From the NCBI GenBank assembly GCA_017462915.1, contig JAFTQG010000055.1:124001-188000 (forward strand): a stretch of 64,000 nucleotides of DNA, given 5' to 3'. Shown piece by piece: positions 47,291-55,469 of the stretch; position 1 is the stretch's first letter; each line of letters begins with the position of its first letter. The DNA comes from Prevotella sp. GTDB lineage: Bacteria > Bacteroidota > Bacteroidia > Bacteroidales > Bacteroidaceae. Position numbers and translations under genes: made by a program. The notes under the pieces are model-generated. The model was given only the letters and a program-made list of their open reading frames with translations. It had not been told where the DNA came from and did not search any database.

Positions 47291-47600
47291 ACCTTCGGGG
47301 CAAAAACTGAAAACTCATAAAGTCCCGGTTAAGCGAGAGCAGAGCCAAGCTGGCTTGAGCTCTGCCGAACTTTTCGAGTAAGCGAGAACAGTAAAAAAGC
47401 TTGCTTTTAGACTGTCGAGCGAGAGAAAAGTCAAGATTACTTAATCGGAAGGGACTTCGAGCGAAGCTCAACTCATAACTGATAACTCATAACTGAAAAC
47501 CATGCCAAGGGTCATGTTTAGCAGGGCAAAAGCCCACCTTTCACAAGGTAAAAGGTCACCTCTGGAAAACGCTGAAAATCAGTAATATCTCAGACAGTCA
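47291..47600 (+). repeat. Dispersed element R2, copy 1 (interrupted by R1)
   Basis: The outer parts 47291-47320 and 47500-47600 match, in inverted orientation, the element at 58604-58760 (about 95 percent over 47500-47600 by eye). The conserved stretch includes CCAAGGGTCA, GCCCACCTTTCAC, AAAGGTCACCTCTGGAAAAC and CAGTAATATC. R1 is inserted into its AC7 section. Confidence 0.75.
47321..47469 (+). mobile_element. R1, 149-bp MITE-like element, copy 1
   Basis: Starts AGTCCCGGTTAAGCGAGAGC and ends CGAGCGAAGCTC. AGTCCC near the left end is mirrored by GGGACT near the right end. It holds a hairpin GCAGAGCCAAGC/GCTTGAGCTCTGC. Flanked by AACTCATAA on both sides. It differs from the copy at 53931-54079 at only two of 149 positions. 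A conserved-looking frame inside it is not considered a gene. Confidence 0.65.
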
Positions 47601-47624
47601 TCCCTGTCTCTATATTACTATAGC

Positions 47625-47745
47625 TTCTATTCCGGCTATATCGGCTATATCGGCTCTTGCAACCTTAACCTTCACCTTAACCCTAACCCTAACCCTAACG
47701 ATAACCGCACAACCGTAAAACCGCACAACCGTAAAAACCGTAAAC
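47625..47745 (+). repeat. Repeat leader of the glutaminyl-cyclase-like gene
   Basis: GGCT-type core half (47625-47656), AC6 units including three CCCTAA in a row (47660-47705), then AC8b units (47700-47745) to the ATG. Confidence 0.85.
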
Positions 47746-47747
47746 CA

Positions 47748-48746
47748 ATGAAACCCACAATACTCTTCTCCCTCCTCCTCGCGATGGCAAGCTGCAAGAG
47801 CAGCGGCACATCACAGCCGGCAGAAGACCCTGTAGCCACAGGACCCGACTTCTGTGCCGACTCCGCATACGTCTACTGCCAAAGGCAGTGCGACTTCGGC
47901 CCGAGAACCATGAACACCTCCGCCCACGACCTCTGCCGCGACTGGATAGCAGCGGAATTCCGCCGCCACGGATGCACCGTGGAGCTCCAGCAGGCACAGC
48001 TCAAAGGCTATGACGGCACCATGCTCCAGTCGTCGAACATCATAGCGCGCCACACCTCCGCCGACAGCACCTCCGCAGGACGTCCGCGGATACTCCTCTG
48101 CGCACACTACGACAGCCGCCCGTGGGCAGACAACGACCCTGACCCGAAGAACCACCATACGCCTGTCATCGCCGCCAACGACGGCGCGTCGGGCGTGGCA
48201 GTCATGCTCGAGGTAGCACGCCTCCTCAATGTCGCCGACTCCGCCGGCGTGGACGTCGACTTCGTATGCTTCGACGCCGAGGACTACGGCACGCCGCAAT
48301 GGTACAAGGGCGACTCGCAGGTAGAAGACCCCTGGGCCCTCGGCGCACGCCACTGGGCAGAAGAGTACGCCAAGAATCCCGAGAGCAACATCTCCTTCGG
48401 CATACTCCTCGACATGGTAGGCGGCGAAGGCGCACGGTTCCATCAGGAAGGCATGTCGCTGCAATATGCGCAGGCCATCGTGCAGAAAGTGTGGTCGGCA
48501 GCCTCCACGGCAGGCTTCGGCACATACTTCCCCTCCTCCGCAGGAGGGTACGTCACCGACGACCATGTCCCTGTCAACGAGGTGGCGGCAATCCCCTGCA
48601 TAGACATCATACCTTATTATCCTGACTGCAAGGCCTCGTCCTTCGGCCCTACATGGCATACCGTCCACGACACCATGGACCATATCTCCAAGGAGACCCT
48701 CACGGCCGTGGGACAGACCGTGATACAGGTGATATACAGCGAGTGA
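47748..48746 (+). CDS. Secreted lipoprotein, M28-type glutaminyl-peptide cyclotransferase-like
   Basis: A 332-residue exported lipoprotein (signal ending LLAMASC, lipobox Cys16). Metal and active-site residues fit the M28/glutaminyl cyclase group: CAHYDSRPW (His, Asp), AANDGASG (Asp), FDAEDYG (Glu), LLDMVGG (Asp) and TWHTVHDTMDHI (His). In Bacteroidales such enzymes convert N-terminal Gln of exported proteins to pyroglutamate, common after type II signal-peptide processing. Aminopeptidase activity is the alternative. Confidence 0.9.
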   Translation: MKPTILFSLLLAMASCKSSGTSQPAEDPVATGPDFCADSAYVYCQRQCDFGPRTMNTSAHDLCRDWIAAEFRRHGCTVELQQAQLKGYDGTMLQSSNIIARHTSADSTSAGRPRILLCAHYDSRPWADNDPDPKNHHTPVIAANDGASGVAVMLEVARLLNVADSAGVDVDFVCFDAEDYGTPQWYKGDSQVEDPWALGARHWAEEYAKNPESNISFGILLDMVGGEGARFHQEGMSLQYAQAIVQKVWSAASTAGFGTYFPSSAGGYVTDDHVPVNEVAAIPCIDIIPYYPDCKASSFGPTWHTVHDTMDHISKETLTAVGQTVIQVIYSE

Positions 48747-48751
48747 CAAGG

Positions 48752-48848
48752 TATACTGGAATAGCCGATATAGCCATTATAGCCTCTATAGTATCTATTC
48801 CGGCTATATCGGCTATCACCCAAAACCACTAAACGACCAAACCACCAA
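48752..48848 (+). repeat. Intergenic repeat, cyclase-like gene to GT: core and AC8a
   Basis: A balanced core 48755-48823 (TAGCCGATATAGCCATTATA against its complement) and a short AC8a arm 48830-48848. Confidence 0.85.
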
Positions 48849-48849
48849 A

Positions 48850-50004
48850 ATGACCCTCCATGTGATATGTCTCGACCAGCCTTATCCTCCGACATACGGA
48901 GGAGCGGTAGACATGTACTACAAGCTGAAAGCCCTTCACGCCGCAGGCATACGCCTCATACTCCATATCTTCCTCTACCACGGAAAGGAAGAGGAGACGC
49001 TCCGTGACATCGCTGCCGAGATACACTACTATCCGCGCCGCACAGGACTCTCGCGGCAGCTCTCCCTGCTGCCCTTCAGCGTGAGGAGCAGAGACGACAG
49101 GCGGCTCCTCGACGACCTCCTCAAGGACAGCCATCCCATACTCTTCGAAGGCATACAGTCGTGCTTCCTGCTCGCCGAGCCACGGCTCAGGGAAAGGAAG
49201 AAAATCGTGCGTATGCACAATGTCGAGCACGAGTATTTCCGCCGCTTTGCCAAGAGTTGCCCATGGGGCATGAGACGCTTCTACTATACCATGGAAGCCC
49301 TGAAGCTCAAGCGTTTCGAGCGAATCCTGACACACGCCGACAGGATACTGCCGATAACGGAAGCCGACACGGAATACTACCGGCGGCGTTTCCCCGAGAA
49401 CGACGTCAGGCTCCTCAACACCTTCTTCGACACTTCAGACCCCCCCTGCGAGAATAACCGCCCAACCGCCCAACCGCATAACCGTATAACCGTAAAACCG
49501 CATAACCGCCCGTATATCCTCTACCACGGCAACCTCTCCATCATCGAGAACATCAAGACCGTGCGGTATCTCCTCCGCGACATCGCGCCACAGCTCCCTG
49601 AAGGCATGAGACTCGTGATAGCCGGAAGATGTCCCTCCGAGCGCATGATGCGCGCCGTCAATTCCACCGCCAACGCTGAGATAATCCACGACCCTTCGGG
49701 CGAGACCATGGAGCGGCTCCTCCGCGAGGCACACATCAATCTCCTCCTCACGTTCCAGCCGACAGGGATAAAGCTAAAGCTCCTCAACGCCCTCTGGAAA
49801 GGGCAGGGCCACTGCATCGTCAACAGCCACATGCTCCACGGCAACAGCCTCGGCACTCTCTGCCACAGGGCAGACACCACACAGGACATCCTCGCCGCCA
49901 TAAGACGCCTCGCCACAGTGAGCCCTTCCGCCGAAGAGCTCACGGCACGCCGCAAGGCAATGGCGGAGATGGGATTCAATGATATTGGTGGTTTGGTTGT
50001 TTAG
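48850..50004 (+). CDS. Glycosyltransferase (GT-B fold, GT4-like) with in-frame intergenic repeat
   Basis: A 384-residue enzyme. The N-domain begins LHVICLDQPYPPTYGGAVDM, and RMHNVEHEYFRRFA is a typical GT4 segment. The C-domain starts RPYILYHGNLSI and has VIAGRCPSERMM and FQPTGIKLKLLNALWKG. Between the domains, residues 202-219 (NRPTAQPHNRITVKPHNR) are encoded by an AC8b repeat run (49453-49510). The C-terminus IGGLVV and the stop come from a GT8a arm. Whether the enzyme is active is unknown; the insertion is at the interdomain linker, so it may be tolerated. First GT of the glycan cluster. Confidence 0.85.
   Translation: MTLHVICLDQPYPPTYGGAVDMYYKLKALHAAGIRLILHIFLYHGKEEETLRDIAAEIHYYPRRTGLSRQLSLLPFSVRSRDDRRLLDDLLKDSHPILFEGIQSCFLLAEPRLRERKKIVRMHNVEHEYFRRFAKSCPWGMRRFYYTMEALKLKRFERILTHADRILPITEADTEYYRRRFPENDVRLLNTFFDTSDPPCENNRPTAQPHNRITVKPHNRPYILYHGNLSIIENIKTVRYLLRDIAPQLPEGMRLVIAGRCPSERMMRAVNSTANAEIIHDPSGETMERLLREAHINLLLTFQPTGIKLKLLNALWKGQGHCIVNSHMLHGNSLGTLCHRADTTQDILAAIRRLATVSPSAEELTARRKAMAEMGFNDIGGLVV
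49453..49510 (+). repeat. AC8b repeat inside a coding sequence
   Basis: About seven AACCGCNN/AACCGTNN units in the +1 sense within the glycosyltransferase gene. The reading frame is kept throughout. Confidence 0.9.
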
Positions 50005-50227
50005 TGGTTTGGTTGTTTAGTGGTTTAGTGGTTTGGTTGTTTAGTGGTTTGGTTGTTTAGTTATTAGTCTATTGCGGCTATATCGGCTATTCCGGCTATT
50101 GCAACCCTAACCTTAACCAAACCACCAAACGACCAAACGACCAAACGACTAAACCACCAAACCACCAAACCACCAAACGACCAAACCACCAAACCACCAA
50201 ACGACCAAACCACTAAACCACCACTAT
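49985..50227 (+). repeat. Intergenic repeat between two GT genes: GT8a, core, AC8a
   Basis: GT8a units 49985-50062 include the upstream stop; core half 50063-50100; a short AC6 stretch; AC8a units 50113-50227. Confidence 0.9.
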
Positions 50228-50232
50228 CCCCC

Positions 50233-51414
50233 ATGCACCTACTCTACATAATGGACAAGATGTCATGCCGCGGAGGCATGGAACGCATCATCACCGACAA
50301 GATAAACTACCTCGCGGCGAACACCGCCCACGAGGTGACGCTGATGACCGTATGGCACGACCCCCTTCCGCCGGCATACCCCTTCCACAGCCGTGTAAGG
50401 CACGTGAGGCTCAATGTGCCCCTCCCTCCCGTCCCCGGAGGATACATGCTGACACTGCCGTGGGCACTGCGGCGGTTCGACAGGCAGGTAAAACGGCTCC
50501 AGCCCGACATCACCGTGGTCTTCCGCGCCGTGGGCTCCTTCCTCGCCGCCCTGACATCATGGAAAGGGAAGATAGTCTATGAGTCACATCTGGCACGCTC
50601 GAGCATGAACCACCGCTGGATATACAGCTTCATGGAGCGCCGGGCCGACGCCGTGGTCTGCCTCACACAGGGCGACGCACGGGAGTTCGGCAAGGCACGG
50701 CGCGTGGAGGTGATACCAAACTTCACGGACATCCGTCCCGACATCCCTGCATCGCTCGACGCACGACGGTGCATCGCCGTCGGAAGGCTCTGCAAGGAAA
50801 AGGATTTCATGCGGCTCCTCGACATCTGGAAGACAGTGGCGGAGAGCCACCCAGGATGGCGTCTCGACATCTTCGGCGAAGGAGAGGAACGCCGTGCCCT
50901 CGAGGAGCGCATCGTGCAGCTCCGCCTCGGCGACACCGTCACGCTGAAAGGCAATACTGACAATATAGTAAAGGAATATCTCGACAGTTCCATGCTCCTC
51001 ATGACATCGCGGACAGAGGGGCTTCCCATGGTGATTGTCGAAGCCATGGCCTGCGGACTGCCCGTCGTCTCTCTCGACTGCCCCTACGGTCCGCGCGAGA
51101 TAATGGGGGCGGTTGCGGACGGTTTTACGGTTGGACGGTTATGCGGTTATGCGGTTGAGCGGACAGATGATAAAGAGACTCTCGACCGCTTCTCCTGTGC
51201 GTCGGGCTATCTCCTGCCTTTAAGCATTCCCGAGGACGACCGCTCCGCCACGGCGACGACCGCCGCCGACAGACTCATGGCCGCCTGCATCTCCGCCCTC
51301 ATCGACAGCCCTGCCCTCCGCCGTGAGAAAGGCCGTGCCGCACTGCAGCGCGCCGCCTCCTTCCGTCCTGCGCCGATCATGGCGCAATGGCTGAAACTGT
51401 TCCGCGGGCTGTAG
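50233..51414 (+). CDS. Glycosyltransferase family 4 with in-frame intergenic repeat
   Basis: A 393-residue GT-B enzyme. YIMDKMSCRGGMERIITDK is a typical start, GRLCKEKDFMRLLDIW opens the C-domain, and SRTEGLPMVIVEAMACGLPV carries the E-x7-E donor motif, followed by DCPYGPREI. Normally a loop such as DG-GLLVP follows at once; here about 18 residues (GFTVGRLCGYAVER region, residues 294-311) encoded by a GT8b repeat run (51109-51162) are inserted before SGYLLPL. The insertion is at the surface edge of the donor domain by analogy. Sugar specificity is unknown. Confidence 0.88.
   Translation: MHLLYIMDKMSCRGGMERIITDKINYLAANTAHEVTLMTVWHDPLPPAYPFHSRVRHVRLNVPLPPVPGGYMLTLPWALRRFDRQVKRLQPDITVVFRAVGSFLAALTSWKGKIVYESHLARSSMNHRWIYSFMERRADAVVCLTQGDAREFGKARRVEVIPNFTDIRPDIPASLDARRCIAVGRLCKEKDFMRLLDIWKTVAESHPGWRLDIFGEGEERRALEERIVQLRLGDTVTLKGNTDNIVKEYLDSSMLLMTSRTEGLPMVIVEAMACGLPVVSLDCPYGPREIMGAVADGFTVGRLCGYAVERTDDKETLDRFSCASGYLLPLSIPEDDRSATATTAADRLMAACISALIDSPALRREKGRAALQRAASFRPAPIMAQWLKLFRGL
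51109..51162 (+). repeat. GT8b repeat inside a coding sequence
   Basis: GCGGTTGCGGACGGTTTTAC and further GCGGTTAT units, read in frame within the GT4 gene. Here it is the G/T arm type, whereas the neighbouring gene carries the A/C type. Confidence 0.9.
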
Positions 51415-51415
51415 A

Positions 51416-51562
51416 AGATAGCCTCTATAGTCTCTATAGCCGGAATAGCCATTATAGCCTTAATAGCCTCTATAGCTTCTATAGCTTCTATTCCGGCTAT
51501 TCCGACTATTCCGGCTATCAACTCACAACTCACAACTCATAACTCACAACCCACAACCCACC
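51416..51562 (+). repeat. Intergenic repeat between GT genes: core and AC7
   Basis: A core 51418-51518 with a long CTATAG-rich centre, then AC7 units 51520-51562. No G/T arm. Confidence 0.85.
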
Positions 51563-51563
51563 A

Positions 51564-52685
51564 ATGCGTATCCTCCTTTTCGGAAATCCGAGCACCCTCC
51601 ACAGCAACCTCGCCCAAGGCCTCACGGAACGCGGCCACGAGGTACACTGCATCAGCGGCAGGACCGGCTGGCGGCAGTTCCCGGTATACGACGTATGCCT
51701 TGACCGCCGCATGGACATCAACGGCAAGGTGGCGCTCCTCGACTACCTCTACCGCCTGCTTCCCGTCTTCAGGAAATGCAAGGACTTCGACATCGTGCAG
51801 CTCAACAACCCCATGTTCCTCCATCTGCGAGGGACACATCTCAAACCCTTCTACAACTACCTGCGGCGCCACAACAGACGTATCGTCCTCGGCGCATTCG
51901 GCGACGACAACCATATCGTGGAGCAGATGCTCCGCTCCGACAGCCTGCGCTACAGCGACCAGAAGATAGGCACCGCCGTGAGACAAGACCATGCCGCAAG
52001 GGAACAGCGCGAGCAGTGGATAGGAGACTCACACCATGAGGTGGGCATCTCGCGCCATATATCCCACGACTGCGACGCCATTGTCGCCTGCCTCTACGAA
52101 TACTGGGCGTGCTACAACAACGTCTATCCCGAGAAACTATCCTTCATTCCTCTCCCTATCATCATGGAAGACACGCCGCAGGACTTCTCCGTAGGCGACA
52201 AGGTGAGGCTCTTCATAGGCATACAGAAGGAGCGCAGTGATGTGAAAGGCACGGACATCATGCTCCGTGCGGCGCAGGACATCGTCCGCGACTATCCCTC
52301 CCTCGCCGAGCTCCGCGTGGTGGAGAATGTCCCGTACACGGAGTACAAGCGCATAATGGAAGGCAGCGACGCCATCCTCGACCAGCTCTACAGCTACACG
52401 CCGTCCATGAACTCCCTCCTCGCCATGTCGAAGGGCATCATAGACATCGGCGGCGGCGAACCGGAGAGCTATGATATAATAGGCGAGAACTCCCTGCGCC
52501 CTATCATAAACGTCCTGCCGACATACGAGAGCGTCTATGCACAGTTGAAACATCTCATACATCACCGCGACCGCATCCCTGAGCTGAAGCGCCAGTCCGT
52601 GGAGTATGTCCGCCGACACCATGACTACCGTAAGGTCGCGGAGCAATATGAAAGACTTTACGAGGCTCTTCTTGCAGGAAAATAG
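51564..52685 (+). CDS. Glycosyltransferase (GT-B fold, GT4-like)
   Basis: A 373-residue protein. MRILLFGNPSTLHSNLAQGL and GHEVHCISG begin a Rossmann domain; FDIVQLNNPMFL is a typical N-domain strand. The C-domain has RLFIGIQKERSDVKGTDIML and a donor-side segment SYTPSMNSLLAMSKG followed by IGGGEPESYDIIGENSLRP. E-x7-E is not exact. It is probably a transferase of the glycan cluster. Confidence 0.8.
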   Translation: MRILLFGNPSTLHSNLAQGLTERGHEVHCISGRTGWRQFPVYDVCLDRRMDINGKVALLDYLYRLLPVFRKCKDFDIVQLNNPMFLHLRGTHLKPFYNYLRRHNRRIVLGAFGDDNHIVEQMLRSDSLRYSDQKIGTAVRQDHAAREQREQWIGDSHHEVGISRHISHDCDAIVACLYEYWACYNNVYPEKLSFIPLPIIMEDTPQDFSVGDKVRLFIGIQKERSDVKGTDIMLRAAQDIVRDYPSLAELRVVENVPYTEYKRIMEGSDAILDQLYSYTPSMNSLLAMSKGIIDIGGGEPESYDIIGENSLRPIINVLPTYESVYAQLKHLIHHRDRIPELKRQSVEYVRRHHDYRKVAEQYERLYEALLAGK

Positions 52686-52795
52686 CCATTTATAGTTAAA
52701 GATAGCCGATATGGCCGGAAATAGCCGCAATAGTTTCTATAGTTTCTATGGTTTCTATTGCGGCTATTTCCGGCTATATCGGCTATCCCCTTAAA
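52684..52795 (+). repeat. Stand-alone palindromic core after the GT gene
   Basis: GATAGCCGATATGGCCGGAA...CCGCAATAG (52702-52734) is matched by its complement (52756-52789) with one mismatch in about 32 bp, around a CTATAG-type centre. No arms. It stands between convergent genes and could act as a terminator-like hairpin, though without a T-run on the plus strand. Confidence 0.85.
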
Positions 52796-52865
52796 AAAAA
52801 CAAAAACCTTTGACATTAGCCCCAGTAATAATACTATTATGTTTAGTTCTATTTTAAAATAGAGG

Positions 52866-52964
52866 ATGCTTTTGTCGGACAGCCGGTATCATTGGAAAGA
52901 AAGGGGCTTGTCATCTATTAAAATCAACAGGAATAAGGCTTTAAGCATGTTTAGCGGACAGTAA
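52866..52964 (+). other. 32-codon ORF, possibly relic or dispersed Prevotella-type micro-ORF
   Basis: ATG to TAA, encoding a Lys/Arg-rich peptide that ends RNKALSMFSGQ, in an AT-rich gap (52796-52997) with no other signal. No promoter was recognised. It could be the end of a lost gene. Confidence 0.25.
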
Positions 52965-52997
52965 TAGAATTATATAGTGGAATAGATTTAATGGATA

Positions 52998-53903
52998 TTA
53001 CAGCCGGGACAGGAGCTGTGCCATTCGTTTCAGTCCGAAGAGACGGAGGAGGATGGACTTGATGAGGGACGACACGCCGAAATACGGCTTTATCCCTACC
53101 TTCACCTCGGGCAGGAGGAGCTGTCCTGTGATGCGGAAGACATCGAGCTGTACGTTGACGAGGCGCATGTACAGGCGGTGCCACTGCGGGGAGCGGAGGT
53201 CTATATGTAGGTCGCGGACTATGTCCAGCTGTGCCTCGAGGAGCTGCACGAGGCGTGCGTCATAAGCCTTCGACAGTCCGCCCTCGTTGTAGCGGTAGAG
53301 GTACAGTCCTTGTGAGGTGGTGTGTATGACTGGCTGTAGCGGGGCGAGCTTGCCCATGAGCAGCACGTCCTCGTAGTAGCGTCCCGGGGCAAAGGAACTG
53401 CCGTCGAGGAGATGTCTGCGGAATATCTTGTTGCACGCCCAGCAGTGCTCGTATCCGTGGGCGTCGGCCCAGTATTCCGTGAAGTCGCTGTATGTCCTTT
53501 CGCTGAAGCGGTGGAGCGTGTCTTTGCCCTGCGGATGTCCGTAGTCCTGGTGTGTGGAGTATTCGAGGATATCGTATTCGGGATGTCCTTCAAGCATCCT
53601 CATGAGCGGTGCCAGGGTGTCGGGAGCGAGCTCGTCGTCGCTGTCTATGAATGTCAGGCTGTCGCCTTTCGCGAGGGCTATGCCGCAGTTGCGTGCAGAG
53701 GACAGTCCGCCGTTGTCCTTGTGTACGGCCCTTATCCTGCTGTCCTTCTCTGCCCAGCGGTCGCACATCGCGGGACAGGAGTCCGGGGAGCCGTCGTCGA
53801 CGAGTATCATCTCCCAGTCGCGGAAGGTCTGCGAAAGGACGGACTCCACGCAGCGGTCGAGGTATCTCTCGACATTGTAGACAGGTATTATTATGGAGAG
53901 CAT
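52998..53903 (-). CDS. Glycosyltransferase family 2
   Basis: A 301-residue GT-A enzyme. SIIIPVYNVERYLDRCVESV, VDDGSPDSCPAMCDRW and the DXD-type LTFIDSDDEL are standard, followed by a domain with HCWACNKIFRRHLL (acceptor side). It resembles beta-glycosyltransferases of capsule and exopolysaccharide clusters. It is the last gene of a leftward block. Confidence 0.92.
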   Translation of the reverse strand: MLSIIIPVYNVERYLDRCVESVLSQTFRDWEMILVDDGSPDSCPAMCDRWAEKDSRIRAVHKDNGGLSSARNCGIALAKGDSLTFIDSDDELAPDTLAPLMRMLEGHPEYDILEYSTHQDYGHPQGKDTLHRFSERTYSDFTEYWADAHGYEHCWACNKIFRRHLLDGSSFAPGRYYEDVLLMGKLAPLQPVIHTTSQGLYLYRYNEGGLSKAYDARLVQLLEAQLDIVRDLHIDLRSPQWHRLYMRLVNVQLDVFRITGQLLLPEVKVGIKPYFGVSSLIKSILLRLFGLKRMAQLLSRL

Positions 53904-53907
53904 GGTG

Positions 53908-54195
53908 GATGCGGTTATGAGTTATGAGTTGAGCTTCGCTCGAAGTCCCTTTCGATTAAGTAATCTTGACTTTTCTCTCGCTCGACAGTCTAAAAGCAAG
54001 CTTTTTTACTGTTCTCGCTTACTCGAAAAGTTCGGCAGAGTTCAAGCCAGCTTGGCTCTGCTCTCGCTTAACCGGGACTTTATGAGTTATTAGTTATAGG
54101 TTATGGTTATCGTTAAGGTTTATAGCCGATATAGCCGGAATAGAAGCTATAGAGGCTATTAAGGCTATTGTGGCTATATCGGCTATTCCGTCTCT
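53908..54195 (-). repeat. Repeat region between sulfotransferase and GT2 genes, carrying R1 copy 2
   Basis: In minus direction: a core (54122-54188) after the sulfotransferase stop, AC6/AC7 units (54080-54120), the R1 element, then more AC7/AC8b units (53908-53930) next to the GT2 ATG. R1 thus sits inside the A/C arm. Confidence 0.8.
53931..54079 (-). mobile_element. R1, 149-bp MITE-like element, copy 2
   Basis: Inverted relative to copy 1, exactly the same length, with two differences by eye. Flanked by TTATGAGTT on both sides (53922-53930 and 54080-54088). The same 9-mer flanks copy 1, so it is either a target duplication or a preferred GT7 target. Confidence 0.7.
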
Positions 54196-54197
54196 TT

Positions 54198-55286
54198 TCA
54201 GTCCAGGCACAGCTCGGGGAAGGCCTCCTTTATCTTCTCGAAGTCGGCGGCAAACTGCGGCTCTCTTGTCCACTGGCGGACGCTCCTGACGGAGACGGAG
54301 GGGTCGAGACACTGGCGCTTGCGTGTGTGCTGTGCAGGAGAGAGGCCGAGATACTGCTCTATGCGTGCCGTCTCGCGGTCGTAGTCGAGGATGAGGTCTT
54401 CGAAGCGCACGGCGAGATACTCTTCCGAGTCAGGGGAGAAGTTGCCGTACATTATCCTCGTCCATGTGATGAAGTCCTCCACCCTGCGGTGCGGCATCCA
54501 CTGGAGGTCAAGGCGCTGGGCTATGCAGTAGACGTCGCGAGGGTCGCGGTATGATATTATCTGCCTGAGATTGGGGACATACTTGCGGAATCTCTCCGTG
54601 TCTCCCTTGCATCCTGCGAAGAGCTGGTCGAGCATGAGGAATGTCCCTTTGCCGTTATGGAAACGGTTGAAGACGGTGTTGAGCATCCTGCGGCACAGCG
54701 TCTGGTAGTCTTCGAGCGTGAGGTCCTTGAGGAGATAGATGTCTGCCGTGTCGTAGAAGCGTCCCATGACGGGGTTTATCGGGCAGTCCTTGGCGTCTTT
54801 CATGCGCAGGGCGAGTATCTCGTCGAGGAATTTGAAGAAGCATGGGCGCAGGCTCTTGTGCTTGCGGAAGAGTGTGGAGTAGTAGACGAGTCCTGTGAAC
54901 TGTTTCACGGCGGCGTCGTTCCAGAAATAGCTGCGTGTCAGCGAACTGTCGAATGCCTGTTCGAGCTGGAGCAGTCCGCCGGTGAGGCGCAGGAAGTCTA
55001 TCTCCCCGCAGTCTTCCCCGGGGTCTGTCTGGCTTCCCTCCGGGTCTACCGTCCCGAGGACGCTCTGTCCGTCGTATTCCCTTATGAGGTCGACGACGGC
55101 GCTCGCTCCTGTGGCTCCGAAGCCTTCCACGGAGACGATATGGCGGAAGAGGCATTCGTCGTCCCAGTGGATGTCGTTGCCGGAGCTTTTCCATTCGTCG
55201 TACATCTCCATGAAGCGGATGCGTTTCTTCTCCGCTACAATCTTGTAGGGGAGGATGTCTCGTATGTGTTTTCTCAGTTTAGACAT
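54198..55286 (-). CDS. Sulfotransferase-like protein
   Basis: A 362-residue protein with PAPS-binding features: IVSVEGFGATGASAVVDLI (P-loop-like 5'-phosphate region, about 49-67) and LRQIISYRDPRDVYCIAQR (3'-phosphate region with Arg/Asp), plus YLAVRFEDLILDYDRETARI typical of carbohydrate sulfotransferases. It probably sulfates the surface glycan. No PAPS synthesis gene is in the window. First codon after an A/C leader. Confidence 0.78.
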   Translation of the reverse strand: MSKLRKHIRDILPYKIVAEKKRIRFMEMYDEWKSSGNDIHWDDECLFRHIVSVEGFGATGASAVVDLIREYDGQSVLGTVDPEGSQTDPGEDCGEIDFLRLTGGLLQLEQAFDSSLTRSYFWNDAAVKQFTGLVYYSTLFRKHKSLRPCFFKFLDEILALRMKDAKDCPINPVMGRFYDTADIYLLKDLTLEDYQTLCRRMLNTVFNRFHNGKGTFLMLDQLFAGCKGDTERFRKYVPNLRQIISYRDPRDVYCIAQRLDLQWMPHRRVEDFITWTRIMYGNFSPDSEEYLAVRFEDLILDYDRETARIEQYLGLSPAQHTRKRQCLDPSVSVRSVRQWTREPQFAADFEKIKEAFPELCLD

Positions 55287-55288
55287 TG

Positions 55289-55469
55289 TTTTATGCGGTT
55301 ATGCGGTTATACTGTTATGCGGTTGTGCGGTTTTACGGTTGTGCGGTTGTGCGGTTGTGGGTTTTAGGTGATAGCCGGAATAGCCGATATAGCCGGAATA
55401 GAATCTATATGGGCTATAGAGGCTATAGAGGCTATCGTGTTATGGTTATCGTTAGGGTTAAGGTTATGG
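55289..55469 (-). repeat. Intergenic repeat between flippase and sulfotransferase genes
   Basis: In minus direction: GT6-type units (55440-55469), a core 55372-55436, then AC8b units (55289-55362) to the sulfotransferase ATG. Confidence 0.85.

Noticed and set aside
52866..52964. Calling the 32-codon ORF a real gene
   Set aside because: No promoter, no recognised family and an isolated position; kept only as a low-confidence item.
53893..54093. Frame with a SFARSPFRLSNLDFSLARQS-type translation, also at 47235-47471
   Set aside because: Both lie within the 149-bp R1 element; the shared peptide reflects the near-identity of the DNA, and no promoter or start site is present.
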